A stretch of 64,000 nucleotides of DNA from Chryseobacterium sp. MYb7 (GTDB lineage Bacteria; Bacteroidota; Bacteroidia; Flavobacteriales; Weeksellaceae): positions 62,001-126,000 of the forward strand of contig NZ_PCOU01000006.1 of the NCBI RefSeq assembly GCF_002979455.1, in the 5' to 3' direction. The notes beneath the pieces are model-generated. The model was not told the origin of the DNA and did not search any database. It saw nothing but the letters and a program-made list of their open reading frames with translations. The position numbers and the translations under genes were made by a program. Shown here piece by piece: positions 8,455-16,543 of this stretch; positions within the stretch are counted from its first letter, which is position 1; each line of letters begins with the position of its first letter.

Positions 8455-10314
8455 ATGAAGACAATATATGCCACATTAGCCCTTTCAATAGCTTCTGTCG
8501 CTTTTTCCCAAAAAACATTGGAAAGAGTAGAACCTGCTTTTTGGTGGAAAGGGATGAAAAATCCAGAACTTCAGATTCTTGTTTACGGGAAAGACGTAGC
8601 CCATAACGAGATTATACTTTCAGATGGAATACAGATTAAAGACATCAAGAAAGTGGATAATCCGAATTATGTTTTTATTACAGTCAATACCAACGAAATA
8701 AATGTTCCAAAGTTTACCATCAATATTAAAAAAGATAAAAAAAATATCGGTGCTTATACCTACGAACTGAAGCAGAGAGAATCCGGATCTGCCAATCGGG
8801 AATCTTTTACTTCAAAAGATGTGATGTACCTGATTATGCCGGATCGCTTTGCCAATGGTGACGAGAAGAATGATTCGAGGCCGGAGCTTACGGAAAAAGT
8901 AGACCGAAGCCTGCCTAATGGAAGGCATGGCGGAGATCTCCGTGGTATTATCAATAATTTGGATTATATTCAGAATTTGGGAGCAACAGCTGTCTGGCTG
9001 ACCCCTGTGAATGAAGACAACGAAAAAGTATATTCTTATCACGGCTATGCCCAAACCGATCTGTATAAAATAGATGGTCGCTATGGAACCAATGAGGAAT
9101 ACAAAACCTTATCTCAGGAGCTGAACAAACGAAAAATGATGTTGGTGATGGATTATGTAACCAACCATTGGGGAAGTTCACACTGGATGATCAAAGATCT
9201 ACCATCAAAAGACTGGATACACTGGTTTGACGAAGGAGAAAATGGATTTAAACGATCCAATTATAAAACCACAACACAGTTTGATATCAATGCTTCGGAT
9301 ATTGATAAAAAATATGCACTGGATGGTTGGTTTGATACCACCATGCCTGATATTAACCAAAAAAATCCATTGGTTTTAAAATATCTTACCCAAAATGCAA
9401 TCTGGTGGATTGAATATGCAGGGCTGGGAGGTATTCGTGTAGATACTTACCCTTACAATGATAAAGAAGCCATGGCGAAATGGGCTAAAGCGATTACTGA
9501 TGAATATCCAAAATTCAATATCGTAGGCGAAACATGGCTTTATACAGCCGCACAAATTGCAGCATGGCAGAAAGATTCCAAAGTTGGAGAAATAGCAGGT
9601 TACAACTCAAATTTACCATCGGTGATGGATTTTATGCTGTTTGAAAATATGCCTAAAGCCCTTAAAGAAAAAGAAAGCTGGGATAAAGGAATGATCCGTA
9701 TTTACGATTCTTTTACCAGTGATTTCCTGTATCCGGATCTTAAAAATCTTTTAGTTTTCTTCGAAAATCATGATACCGAAAGATGGAATGAGATTTTTAA
9801 CGCCAATCCCAATGCTTATAAAATGGCACTCGCCCTGATTTCAACGGTGAGAGGAACTCCGCAGATCTATTACGGATCAGAAATAGGAATGCGTGGAGAT
9901 AAAAATGCCGGAGGTGATGCAGATATCCGCAGAGATTTTCCGGGAGGCTGGAAATCTGACAAACAAAATGCTTTCCTTCCATCCGCTCAAACCCCGGAAC
10001 AGAAAGAATTTTTCCAGTTTACTCAAAAATTACTGAACTGGAGAAAAGGTAAAGATGTGATTCATAATGGGAAAACTAAAAATTTCGTTCCTCAGGATGG
10101 TGTTTTTGTTTACTTCCGATACAATGACAAAGAAAGTGTAATGATGGTGATCAACAATAATGAAAAAGATCAGACATTAGACTTGAAACGTTTTGCCGAA
10201 TCTCTTAATGGATTTACAAAAGGAAAAGAGATTATCTCAGGAAAAGAAATTTCATTACAAAACAGTATGAATATTTCTGCAAAAACTCCGTTGATTATTG
10301 AACTCGAAAAATAA
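8455..10314 (+). CDS. GH13 alpha-amylase (neopullulanase/cyclomaltodextrinase type, SusA-like)
   Basis: A GH13 enzyme of 619 residues from the ATG at 8455. An in-frame TTG at 8443 would add four residues, but the ATG gives a clean signal peptide (LALSIASVAFSQ), so the protein is probably periplasmic. An N-terminal beta domain of about 110 residues (cyclomaltodextrinase-N type) precedes the (beta/alpha)8 barrel, which begins near DVMYLIMPDRFANGD. The catalytic triad is visible: nucleophile Asp330 (GGIRVDTYPY), acid/base Glu359 (NIVGETWLY) and Asp440 (FFENHDTER). A C-terminal beta domain completes it. It would cut starch oligomers or pullulan into maltose and short dextrins for the GH97 enzyme and the MFS transporter. 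It heads a three-gene operon with 8520-12260. Confidence 0.93.
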   Translation: MKTIYATLALSIASVAFSQKTLERVEPAFWWKGMKNPELQILVYGKDVAHNEIILSDGIQIKDIKKVDNPNYVFITVNTNEINVPKFTINIKKDKKNIGAYTYELKQRESGSANRESFTSKDVMYLIMPDRFANGDEKNDSRPELTEKVDRSLPNGRHGGDLRGIINNLDYIQNLGATAVWLTPVNEDNEKVYSYHGYAQTDLYKIDGRYGTNEEYKTLSQELNKRKMMLVMDYVTNHWGSSHWMIKDLPSKDWIHWFDEGENGFKRSNYKTTTQFDINASDIDKKYALDGWFDTTMPDINQKNPLVLKYLTQNAIWWIEYAGLGGIRVDTYPYNDKEAMAKWAKAITDEYPKFNIVGETWLYTAAQIAAWQKDSKVGEIAGYNSNLPSVMDFMLFENMPKALKEKESWDKGMIRIYDSFTSDFLYPDLKNLLVFFENHDTERWNEIFNANPNAYKMALALISTVRGTPQIYYGSEIGMRGDKNAGGDADIRRDFPGGWKSDKQNAFLPSAQTPEQKEFFQFTQKLLNWRKGKDVIHNGKTKNFVPQDGVFVYFRYNDKESVMMVINNNEKDQTLDLKRFAESLNGFTKGKEIISGKEISLQNSMNISAKTPLIIELEK

Positions 10315-10323
10315 TTATTATAC

Positions 10324-10851
10324 ATGAAAAAACTAACGACAGTTTATACGCTAATCCTATTTGTACTGGGATTTTCTTTACTCACTGCACAATCGAAAAA
10401 TGCATTTGAAAAAGAAAAATCGGAAATCAGTACTATGTTGGATGCATTCAACGTAGCTGCGGCAAAAGCGGATTATAATGCTTATTTTAACTTCTTTGCG
10501 GATGAATCTACCTTCATTGGAACAGATGCTACCGAAATCTGGAATAAAAAAGAATTCATGGTATGGGCAAAACCTTATTTTGACAAGAAAAAGACCTGGA
10601 ATTTTAAGGCGATTAAAAGAAATATTTACTTTAGTAAAGACGGAAAACTGGCATGGTTTGACGAATTATTAGATACTCAAATGAAAATTTGCAGAGGCTC
10701 TGGCGTGGTAGAAAAAATCAACGGAAGCTGGAAGGTAAAACAATACGTTCTTTCTATGACGGTTCCTAATGAGGTCGTAGATAAAGTGGTTCCAGAAAAA
10801 GCGCCAATTGAAGATGCATTAATTCAAAAACTGAAAACAGAATGGCGGTAA
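10324..10851 (+). CDS. Secreted NTF2-like (SnoaL/DUF4440-type) protein
   Basis: A 175-residue protein with a signal peptide (cleavage near LLTAQ, residue 23) and one NTF2-like alpha+beta cone fold. That fold is indicated by an initial helix (ISTMLDAFNVAAAKADYNAYF), the FFADESTFIGTDATEIW strand-turn, and a terminal strand pair with INGSWKVKQYVLSMTVP. The fold is used as an enzyme or a binding pocket, and no specific activity can be read here. The gene lies 9 bp after the amylase and overlaps the transporter gene, so it belongs to the starch operon. A role such as ligand binding in the periplasm is inference from location only. Confidence 0.75.
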   Translation: MKKLTTVYTLILFVLGFSLLTAQSKNAFEKEKSEISTMLDAFNVAAAKADYNAYFNFFADESTFIGTDATEIWNKKEFMVWAKPYFDKKKTWNFKAIKRNIYFSKDGKLAWFDELLDTQMKICRGSGVVEKINGSWKVKQYVLSMTVPNEVVDKVVPEKAPIEDALIQKLKTEWR

Positions 10852-12260
10852 TGAACGGAAGATATGAAAGTGGTGCGGCTGGCAGAAAAATAAAACCAAA
10901 CCTATCCATGCTGCAGATTATCAACATGAGTATGGGATTTTTGGGAATCCAGATGGCATTTGGCTTACAGAATGGAAATGCAAGCCGTATTCTTGGGAAT
11001 TTAGGAGCTGATGTGCACGAATTATCCTGGTTCTGGCTGGTTGCTCCCATTACAGGTTTGATTGTTCAGCCTATCATCGGACATATGGGGGATAATACAT
11101 GGAGCCCGCTGGGGAGAAGAAAGCCTTACTTTTTAATTGGAGCTGTTTTGTGCGCTATCGGATTGGTACTCCTTCCGAATGCTGCTACCGTTACTCAGAT
11201 GTTTGCGGCCAATGCCCTGTTGTTAGCCGTAATATTCCTGGCTATGATGGATGCTTCGGTGAATATAGCAATGGAACCCTTCAGAGCTTTGGTAGGAGAT
11301 ATGCTCCCAAAACATCAGGGTACCATAGGATTCTCTGTACAAACCATTCTGATCGGAATTGGTGCTGTGCTGGGTTCTTATCTACCGGATTGGTTAACAA
11401 AAATGGGGATTTCCAATGAAGCGCCAGCTGGGTTTGTTGCTGATAATGTAATTTACTCCTTTTATATTGGTGCAGCTTTATTGATCATATCTATTTTGTA
11501 CACTATTATAACAACCAGAGAATATTCTCCACAGGAGTTTGCTGATTTTGAAGATGGGAAAGAAGGTGAAAAACACGAATCAAAATTTTCAGATATTTTC
11601 AAAGATTTTGCGGCGATTCCTACACAGATGAAAAAGCTGGGAATTGTTCAGTTCTTTTCATGGTTTGCATTATTTACGATGTGGGTATTTACTACCAGTG
11701 CATTGGCAACTCATCATTTTGGGCTTTCTCCGGAAGATACCCATTCCAAAGCATTTAATGATGCCGGAGATTTAACTGGGAAGCTTTTCGGAATGTATAA
11801 TCTATGGGCAATCCCGTTTGCTTTTTTACTGACTCCAATAGCTAAGCTGATTGGAAAAAAACAGACTCATGCTTTAGCTCTATTGAGTGGAGGTGTTGGA
11901 CTCGTTTCAATGTATTTCATTAAAGATGTCAATAATCTATGGATCTCAATGATCGGATTAGGTTTTGCTTGGGCAAGTATTCTGGCAATGCCTTATGCTA
12001 TGCTTATTGAGGTGATTCCACAACGGAAAATGGGGGTTTATATGGGAATATTCAACTTTTTTATCGTAATTCCGCAGATCATTAATGGTTTATTTGGAGG
12101 TCCCATTGTGAGTGGTATTTTCGGGAAACAGGCCATGGATTATGTTGTAGTGGGAGGTGTATGCATGCTGATAGGCGCTGTAGTAACCATGATTTTTGTT
12201 AAATCTGAAGATGAAACTCCTAAGGAAATTGAAGAAGAGATCAAACAGGTACATTTTTAA
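10842..12260 (+). CDS. MFS transporter, SLC45/maltose-permease type
   Basis: A major facilitator of about 470 residues with 12 predicted membrane segments. The intracellular loop motif is GHMGDNTWSPLGRRKPYFLIG, of the kind seen in the SLC45/sucrose-maltose permease group, and the C-terminal half has a large loop around residues 235-260. It should bring maltose, maltodextrin or glucose made in the periplasm across the inner membrane by proton symport. Two starts are possible. The ATG at 10842 overlaps the preceding gene by 10 bp. The in-frame ATG at 10851 overlaps its stop codon as TAATG, a classic translational-coupling arrangement. Either way it is coupled to the amylase operon. Confidence 0.85.
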   Translation: MAVMNGRYESGAAGRKIKPNLSMLQIINMSMGFLGIQMAFGLQNGNASRILGNLGADVHELSWFWLVAPITGLIVQPIIGHMGDNTWSPLGRRKPYFLIGAVLCAIGLVLLPNAATVTQMFAANALLLAVIFLAMMDASVNIAMEPFRALVGDMLPKHQGTIGFSVQTILIGIGAVLGSYLPDWLTKMGISNEAPAGFVADNVIYSFYIGAALLIISILYTIITTREYSPQEFADFEDGKEGEKHESKFSDIFKDFAAIPTQMKKLGIVQFFSWFALFTMWVFTTSALATHHFGLSPEDTHSKAFNDAGDLTGKLFGMYNLWAIPFAFLLTPIAKLIGKKQTHALALLSGGVGLVSMYFIKDVNNLWISMIGLGFAWASILAMPYAMLIEVIPQRKMGVYMGIFNFFIVIPQIINGLFGGPIVSGIFGKQAMDYVVVGGVCMLIGAVVTMIFVKSEDETPKEIEEEIKQVHF

Positions 12261-12324
12261 TAGAAACTAGAAATTAATAATGTGATGTGTTTTGAAATGT
12301 AATTTGGAAAAACATCATAAAATT

Positions 12325-12390
12325 CAATAGGAGCGGGCTTTAGCCCGCTTTCTCTTTAAGTATCCATCAACCGGCTGTAGCCAAACCGTT
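12325..12390 (+). repeat. GGGCTTTAGCCC palindromic intergenic repeat, copy 1
   Basis: Begins CAATAGG, then a stem AGCGGGC - TTTA - GCCCGCT (12332-12349), then a pyrimidine run and a degenerate half unit containing GGCTGTAGCC. Related copies lie at 14083 and 40374, always just 3' of a plus-strand gene (here the MFS transporter). It may act as a transcription terminator or mRNA 3' end structure. The rest of the 290-bp gap to the next gene holds only AT-rich sequence. Confidence 0.75.
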
Positions 12391-12550
12391 CTTTCACGAA
12401 AATTTTAAGTTCCCGGCTTGCAGCTTTCAAAATCCTGGAGGAGCCATTTTACTTTTTATCAATTATTCATATTATCAATTGAGATTTAATTTTTTTTTAA
12501 GCTTATTCTGCTTTTTTAATCTCTAAATTAGATACACCAAATAGTAAACA

Positions 12551-14074
12551 ATGTACGATATTATCATTATTGGAACTGGAGCAGGAGGCTCAACGATGGC
12601 CTATAAACTAGCCGACAGCGGAAAAAAAATATTGATCTTAGAAAGAGGGGGATATGTTCCGGTAGAAAAAGAAAATTGGAACTCTGAGGAAGTTTTTGAG
12701 AAAAACAGATATACAACTACTGATCTTTGGCTGGATAAAAATGGAGAGAGCTTTAGACCCGGAATGCATTATAATGTAGGAGGGAATACCAAATTCTATG
12801 GAGCTGCTTTGTTCCGGTTAAGAGAGGAGGATTTTAAAGAAATACAGCATTACGGAGGAGTATCCCCGGCATGGCCCATTCAATATAAAGATTTGAAAGA
12901 ATATTATCTGGAAGCTGAAAAACTGTTTCATGTACATGGTAAAAGAGGCTCAGATCCTACGGAACCCTTTGATGAAGAGCCTTACCCTAATCCACCATTA
13001 CCACATGAACCTAGAATTCAGGAAATTTTCGATGAACTGAAAAATTATGGCTTACATCCTTTTGAATTGCCTGTTGGAGTAAACTTTACTCCTCATACAA
13101 CAGCCAACGCTCCTTATACGCTCGATCGCTTTGATGGTTTTCCCGATGCTTCCGAAAGAAAAGGAGATGCCCATCTTTGCGCGTTATCAAAAGCACTTGA
13201 ATATCCCAATGTTGAGTTGATGATCAATTCAAAAGTAATACAACTCAATACTGATAGTTCAGGACAAAAAGTTACAGAGGTGATTGTAGAGCAAAATGGT
13301 GAGACTAAAACATTCACTTCCGATATGGTGATTCTTTCTGCAGGAGCCATCAATTCAGCAGCAATTCTGCTGGAAAGTAAAAGCGAGCAATTTCCTAACG
13401 GACTTGCCAATACCTCAGATCAGGTGGGAAGAAATTATATGTTTCATCAGAATACTGCATTAATTGCACTCTATACAGAACACAATCCTACAAAATTTGG
13501 GAAGACATTTGGAATCAATGATTTTTACCATGCAACCACTCAATACGAGTTTCCTTTAGGGCATATACAGATGCTGGGAAAATCAGATGAACATCAGATT
13601 AAGGCAGATAGTCCGGTTGCAGCACCAGGATTCACTTTTGAGCTAATGGCCAGACATGCTGTTGATTTCTGGATGACTTCAGAAGATCTGCCGGATCCTG
13701 AAAACAGAGTAACAGTAGAAAACGGACAGATTAAACTAAGTTACACAGAGAATAATCAAAAAGGACATGAATTTCTTAAATCAGAATTAATTAAAGCTTT
13801 AAAAGCATCCGGAAAGTTTGAAAGCTTCCTATTCAAAGGCTATTATTTCAGTAAAGGAATGGATATTGCTTCTCCAGCCCATCAAAATGGAACAACAAAA
13901 ATGGGACTGGATCCGTCAAGCTCCGTAGTAGACATTTATTGTAAAGCACATGATCTTGAAAACCTTTATATTGTAGATGGCGGCTTTTTTGTATCCAGCG
14001 GAGCGGTAAATCCTGCATTGACCATTGTTGCAATGGCATTGAGAGTAGGAGAGCATATTAAAAAAACTTTTTAA
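12551..14074 (+). CDS. GMC-family FAD-dependent oxidoreductase
   Basis: A 507-residue glucose-methanol-choline oxidoreductase. The N-terminus is a Rossmann FAD motif (IIIGTGAGGSTMAYKLADSG, ending ILERGG). The FAD-contacting loop is NVGGNTKFYGAALFRLR, and the C-terminal GMC domain carries HQNGTTKMGLDP and the closing IVDGGFFVSSGAVNPALTI segment, where a His and an Asn usually complete the active site. These enzymes oxidise alcohol groups of sugars, choline or other alcohols; the substrate cannot be read. No signal peptide is visible. It stands alone between intergenic elements, with a class-A palindromic repeat 9 bp after the stop. Confidence 0.9.
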   Translation: MYDIIIIGTGAGGSTMAYKLADSGKKILILERGGYVPVEKENWNSEEVFEKNRYTTTDLWLDKNGESFRPGMHYNVGGNTKFYGAALFRLREEDFKEIQHYGGVSPAWPIQYKDLKEYYLEAEKLFHVHGKRGSDPTEPFDEEPYPNPPLPHEPRIQEIFDELKNYGLHPFELPVGVNFTPHTTANAPYTLDRFDGFPDASERKGDAHLCALSKALEYPNVELMINSKVIQLNTDSSGQKVTEVIVEQNGETKTFTSDMVILSAGAINSAAILLESKSEQFPNGLANTSDQVGRNYMFHQNTALIALYTEHNPTKFGKTFGINDFYHATTQYEFPLGHIQMLGKSDEHQIKADSPVAAPGFTFELMARHAVDFWMTSEDLPDPENRVTVENGQIKLSYTENNQKGHEFLKSELIKALKASGKFESFLFKGYYFSKGMDIASPAHQNGTTKMGLDPSSSVVDIYCKAHDLENLYIVDGGFFVSSGAVNPALTIVAMALRVGEHIKKTF

Positions 14075-14082
14075 AAAAAATT

Positions 14083-14118
14083 CAATAGGAGTGGGCTTTA
14101 GTCTGCTTTCTCTTTAGG
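14083..14118 (+). repeat. GGGCTTTAG palindromic repeat, copy 2
   Basis: Thirty-six bases with 32 identical to the start of copy 1 at 12325. The stem AGTGGGC / GTCTGCT pairs fully as RNA if G-U pairs are allowed (three of seven). It lies 9 bp after the GMC oxidoreductase stop. Confidence 0.7.
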
Positions 14119-14177
14119 TGTTTTTAACCCATACTTAGAATTCAGATCCTATATTCTGGATTTCCTATTGATTATAA

Positions 14178-14216
14178 AAATTAAATGCCCCTTATACAAG
14201 AGGCATTTAATTTTTT
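14178..14216. terminator. Bidirectional terminator between convergent genes
   Basis: Stem AAATTAAATGCC / GGCATTTAATTT with an inner CTT/AAG extension, flanked by A-rich sequence on the left and six T on the right. It serves the GMC gene (plus) and the lipocalin-like gene (minus), whose stop lies at its right edge. Confidence 0.75.
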
Positions 14217-14682
14217 ATAGTCTTTTAAGTACCAAAGTATACACATCATTAATACCATCGGAATTAATGTCATAAGAATCCTCTGCAAACTCTAATTCTG
14301 TGTCAGTTAATTTTTTTACGGGATAAACTCTCGTTGTTCCATTGAGGTATTTAACCTGAACTTTTTTAGAAACTGAGTCATAGGTGTAATCAGAAATATT
14401 ATCGGAATCAAGAGTACATTGTCCTTCTGTATTTTCAGAGTATATTATTTCATGCCATTTACCAGTGGAGCTAATATCAAGTGAGCCTTTTTTATCACAT
14501 GGATTGGCATCAGAAGAGCTGCCGGGAATGGTGCTTCCGTCTTTACCAGAATATGCCATATACTTAGCTGCCTGCCATTTTCCAGCAATACTAGGTTCAT
14601 TTGTTGTTACCGTGTCATCATCATTGCTGCATGAGAACATACCTAACGTCGCAATACTTAAAAATAGTGCTTTTTTAATCAT
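14215..14682 (-). CDS. Lipocalin-like lipoprotein (paralogue of the gene at 31673)
   Basis: A 155-residue lipoprotein (lipobox GMFSC, Cys18). After the short Asp-rich linker comes a small beta-barrel domain of the lipocalin-like type common in Flavobacteriia, starting with the GKWQAAKY strand. Near the C-terminus is DINSDGINDVYTL, a DxNxDGxxD loop like those that bind calcium. Domain order, lipobox position and this loop match the protein encoded at 31673-32134, so the two are paralogues. Ligand and location (inner or outer membrane) are unknown. It has an exact TACATTTG promoter box upstream. Confidence 0.75.
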   Translation of the reverse strand: MIKKALFLSIATLGMFSCSNDDDTVTTNEPSIAGKWQAAKYMAYSGKDGSTIPGSSSDANPCDKKGSLDISSTGKWHEIIYSENTEGQCTLDSDNISDYTYDSVSKKVQVKYLNGTTRVYPVKKLTDTELEFAEDSYDINSDGINDVYTLVLKRL

Positions 14683-14708
14683 TTTTTTTCGTTTGTGTTA
14701 AATCAAGA

Positions 14709-14716
14709 CAAATGTA
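14709..14716 (-). promoter_or_regulatory. -7 promoter box of lipocalin-like gene
   Basis: On the minus strand TACATTTG, an exact TAnnTTTG match 26 nt before the ATG, with a TTG about 15 nt further upstream. Confidence 0.6.
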
Positions 14717-14915
14717 ACTATTTTGTAAATCCAAAAATGATGTAGCTGATAGAATTAATTCTAAAATTCAATTTTCTGATAATCAATATATTGACTTCTA
14801 TTTACCTACTTGTGCGTTATTTGAAAAAAGCTTTCTTCACAATCACGTTTTTTTACTCTTTTTATCCTTTTATTCTTTCTTACCTTACATCAACTTTTAA
14901 AGCACCCACATCCCG

Positions 14916-14923
14916 TACATTTG
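14916..14923 (+). promoter_or_regulatory. -7 promoter box of pirin gene
   Basis: Exact TACATTTG, 20 nt before the pirin ATG. The 230-bp gap upstream is otherwise AT-rich with nothing else recognised. Confidence 0.6.
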
Positions 14924-14943
14924 TACTATAAATAATCACAGAA

Positions 14944-15672
14944 ATGAAAACAGTATATCATAAAGCAGATTCAAGAGGCCATGCCAATCACGGATGGTTA
15001 AATTCTTACCATACATTCAGTTTTGCCAACTATCAAAACAGAGACAGAACAAACTTTGGAGTTCTAAGAGTATTAAACGATGACACCGTTTCTCAGGGAA
15101 TGGGTTTTGGAACACACCCACACAGGGATATGGAAATTATTTCAATTCCTTTGGAAGGCGATTTGGAACACAAAGACTCAATGGGAACTACAGCGGTGAT
15201 CAAAAAAGGCGAAATTCAGGTGATGAGTGCCGGAACCGGTGTAATGCACAGCGAATACAATAAAAATAAAGATGAGGAAGTGAAATTTCTTCAGATCTGG
15301 GTTTTCCCGAAAGAGCAGAATGTTGAACCAAGATATGATCAGAAAAGCATCAAAGAAGGCGAAAAAATCAACGGATTCCAGCAGATTTTATCTCCCAATA
15401 AAAATGATGACGGAGTTTGGATTCATCAGGATGCATGGTTCAACTTAGCCAATTTTACAAAAGGAAACGGTAAGAATTATATGCTCAACAAAAAAGGAAA
15501 CGGAGTCTATGCATTTGTTCTAAAAGGAAGTGCTAAAATAGGAGACCGTGTTCTGAATGAAAGAGACGGATTGGGAATCTGGGATACCCAGAGTTTTAAT
15601 ATCGAAGCTGTGGAAGACACCGAAGTATTATTAATGGAAGTCCCAATGGAACTGCCGTCTTATCTTAAATAA
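14944..15672 (+). CDS. Pirin family protein (YhhW-like cupin)
   Basis: A 242-residue bicupin of the pirin family. The metal-binding residues of the N-terminal cupin are all present: His58 and His60 in THPHRDMEIIS, His102 and Glu104 in GTGVMHSEYN. The start HKADSRGHANHGWLNSYHTFSF is typical for the family. Bacterial pirins such as YhhW show quercetin 2,3-dioxygenase activity, but physiological roles vary (redox or stress response). An FMN-reductase gene follows 37 bp later. The two often occur together in Chryseobacterium-like genomes (recalled, not checked), which fits a stress or quinone-related role. Confidence 0.92.
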   Translation: MKTVYHKADSRGHANHGWLNSYHTFSFANYQNRDRTNFGVLRVLNDDTVSQGMGFGTHPHRDMEIISIPLEGDLEHKDSMGTTAVIKKGEIQVMSAGTGVMHSEYNKNKDEEVKFLQIWVFPKEQNVEPRYDQKSIKEGEKINGFQQILSPNKNDDGVWIHQDAWFNLANFTKGNGKNYMLNKKGNGVYAFVLKGSAKIGDRVLNERDGLGIWDTQSFNIEAVEDTEVLLMEVPMELPSYLK

Positions 15673-15677
15673 AAAAC

Positions 15678-15685
15678 TAAATTTG
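15678..15685 (+). promoter_or_regulatory. -7 promoter box of FMN reductase gene
   Basis: Exact TAAATTTG just after the pirin stop and 24 nt before the next ATG, so the reductase may have its own transcript as well as read-through from pirin. Confidence 0.5.
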
Positions 15686-15709
15686 TAATCTTAAAAATAA
15701 ACCTCACAT

Positions 15710-16261
15710 ATGAAAATCTTAGCAATAGCAGGAAGCAACTCAGAAGTTTCAATGAACAAACAATTGGTTGCTTACGCATCAACATTATTTGAAAATGCAG
15801 AAGTAGAAGTAGTGGATCTGAATCCTTTCGAAATGCCAATCTATAAACATGAAAGAGAATTAGCAGGTGGTGTTCCTCAGGAAGCTCACGATTTTGCCTC
15901 TAAAATTGATGGTGCTAATGTATTGTTGGTAGCTTTGGCAGAACACAACGGAACATACTCTACAGCATTTAAAAATGTGTTCGACTGGGTGTCGAGAATC
16001 AAAGACAGAACAGTTTGGAATGAAGTGCCTATGTTATTGATGTCTACGTCTCCGGGAGGTAGAGGTGGCGCAGGCGTTTTGGAAGCTGCATCAAAGCGTT
16101 TTCCTTTCCACGGAGGAAATGTGGTGGAAACTTTTTCACTTCCATTCTTTAATGATAATTTTGATAAAACAACTCATAAAATTTCTAATGAAGAGAAAAT
16201 CAGTGAGTTGAAAGAGAAAATAAAGAAGATTGCGGCTATTGAAACCATCCTTGAAAAATAG
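15710..16261 (+). CDS. NADPH-dependent FMN reductase / quinone reductase-like flavoprotein
   Basis: A 183-residue flavodoxin-like protein of the NADPH_dep_FMN_red family. It opens with ILAIAGSNSEVSMNKQL, the FMN phosphate loop of this family (GSxxxxSxN). It continues with a strand and loop ALAEHNGTYSTAFKNVFDW that contacts the isoalloxazine, and LLMSTSPGGRGG. Members reduce FMN, quinones or azo compounds with NAD(P)H. No signal peptide. Adjacent to pirin in the same orientation, consistent with a redox-stress pair. Confidence 0.85.
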   Translation: MKILAIAGSNSEVSMNKQLVAYASTLFENAEVEVVDLNPFEMPIYKHERELAGGVPQEAHDFASKIDGANVLLVALAEHNGTYSTAFKNVFDWVSRIKDRTVWNEVPMLLMSTSPGGRGGAGVLEAASKRFPFHGGNVVETFSLPFFNDNFDKTTHKISNEEKISELKEKIKKIAAIETILEK

Positions 16262-16264
16262 AAT

Positions 16265-16294
16265 TTGAATATTCATTTAAAATTACTATTTTTG
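16265..16294 (+). promoter_or_regulatory. Promoter for pur leader RNA
   Basis: TTG (16265-16267), 19-nt spacer, then an exact TATTTTTG box (16287-16294). Both elements and the spacing fit the Bacteroidota primary sigma factor. Transcription would start near 16299, about 10 nt before a 24-codon ORF. Confidence 0.65.
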
Positions 16295-16308
16295 CAAAAA
16301 GAAAAGAG

Positions 16309-16383
16309 ATGAAAATTCAGACCTCCTATAAACAATGTTTTTCTCATAAAGGGAAAATTGTGGGCTCTGAAATTCTGAGATAA
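16309..16383 (+). CDS. Short leader ORF or small-RNA region before purM (24 codons)
   Basis: An ATG-initiated reading frame of 24 codons (MKIQTSYKQC...SEILR) sits between a good promoter and a strong terminator whose stem starts 7 nt after the stop. The peptide has no repeated codon that would mark a classic amino-acid attenuator, so the whole 120-nt unit could instead be a small RNA. A leader peptide controlling read-through into purM is the other reading. No other gene fits in this 282-bp gap. I do not recognise the peptide. Confidence 0.4.
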   Translation: MKIQTSYKQCFSHKGKIVGSEILR

Positions 16384-16390
16384 AATAACG

Positions 16391-16422
16391 GCCGATAATC
16401 TGAAAAGATTGTCGGCTTTTTT
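16391..16422 (+). terminator. Terminator or attenuator ahead of purM
   Basis: Eleven-base-pair stem GCCGATAATCT / AGATTGTCGGC (one wobble pair), GAAA tetraloop, then six T. It lies between the FMN-reductase gene and purM and ends the short leader transcript. Confidence 0.8.
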
Positions 16423-16543
16423 GTTTTCTAAAATCAAGTATAAAAGTAATTGAAATATTAAAAGATAAGAAGACTCCAGAAGCAGTTACTAGATCATAAA
16501 TAGTATGAAATCTGAAATCCGATATCTAAAAATCTAAGCAGAC

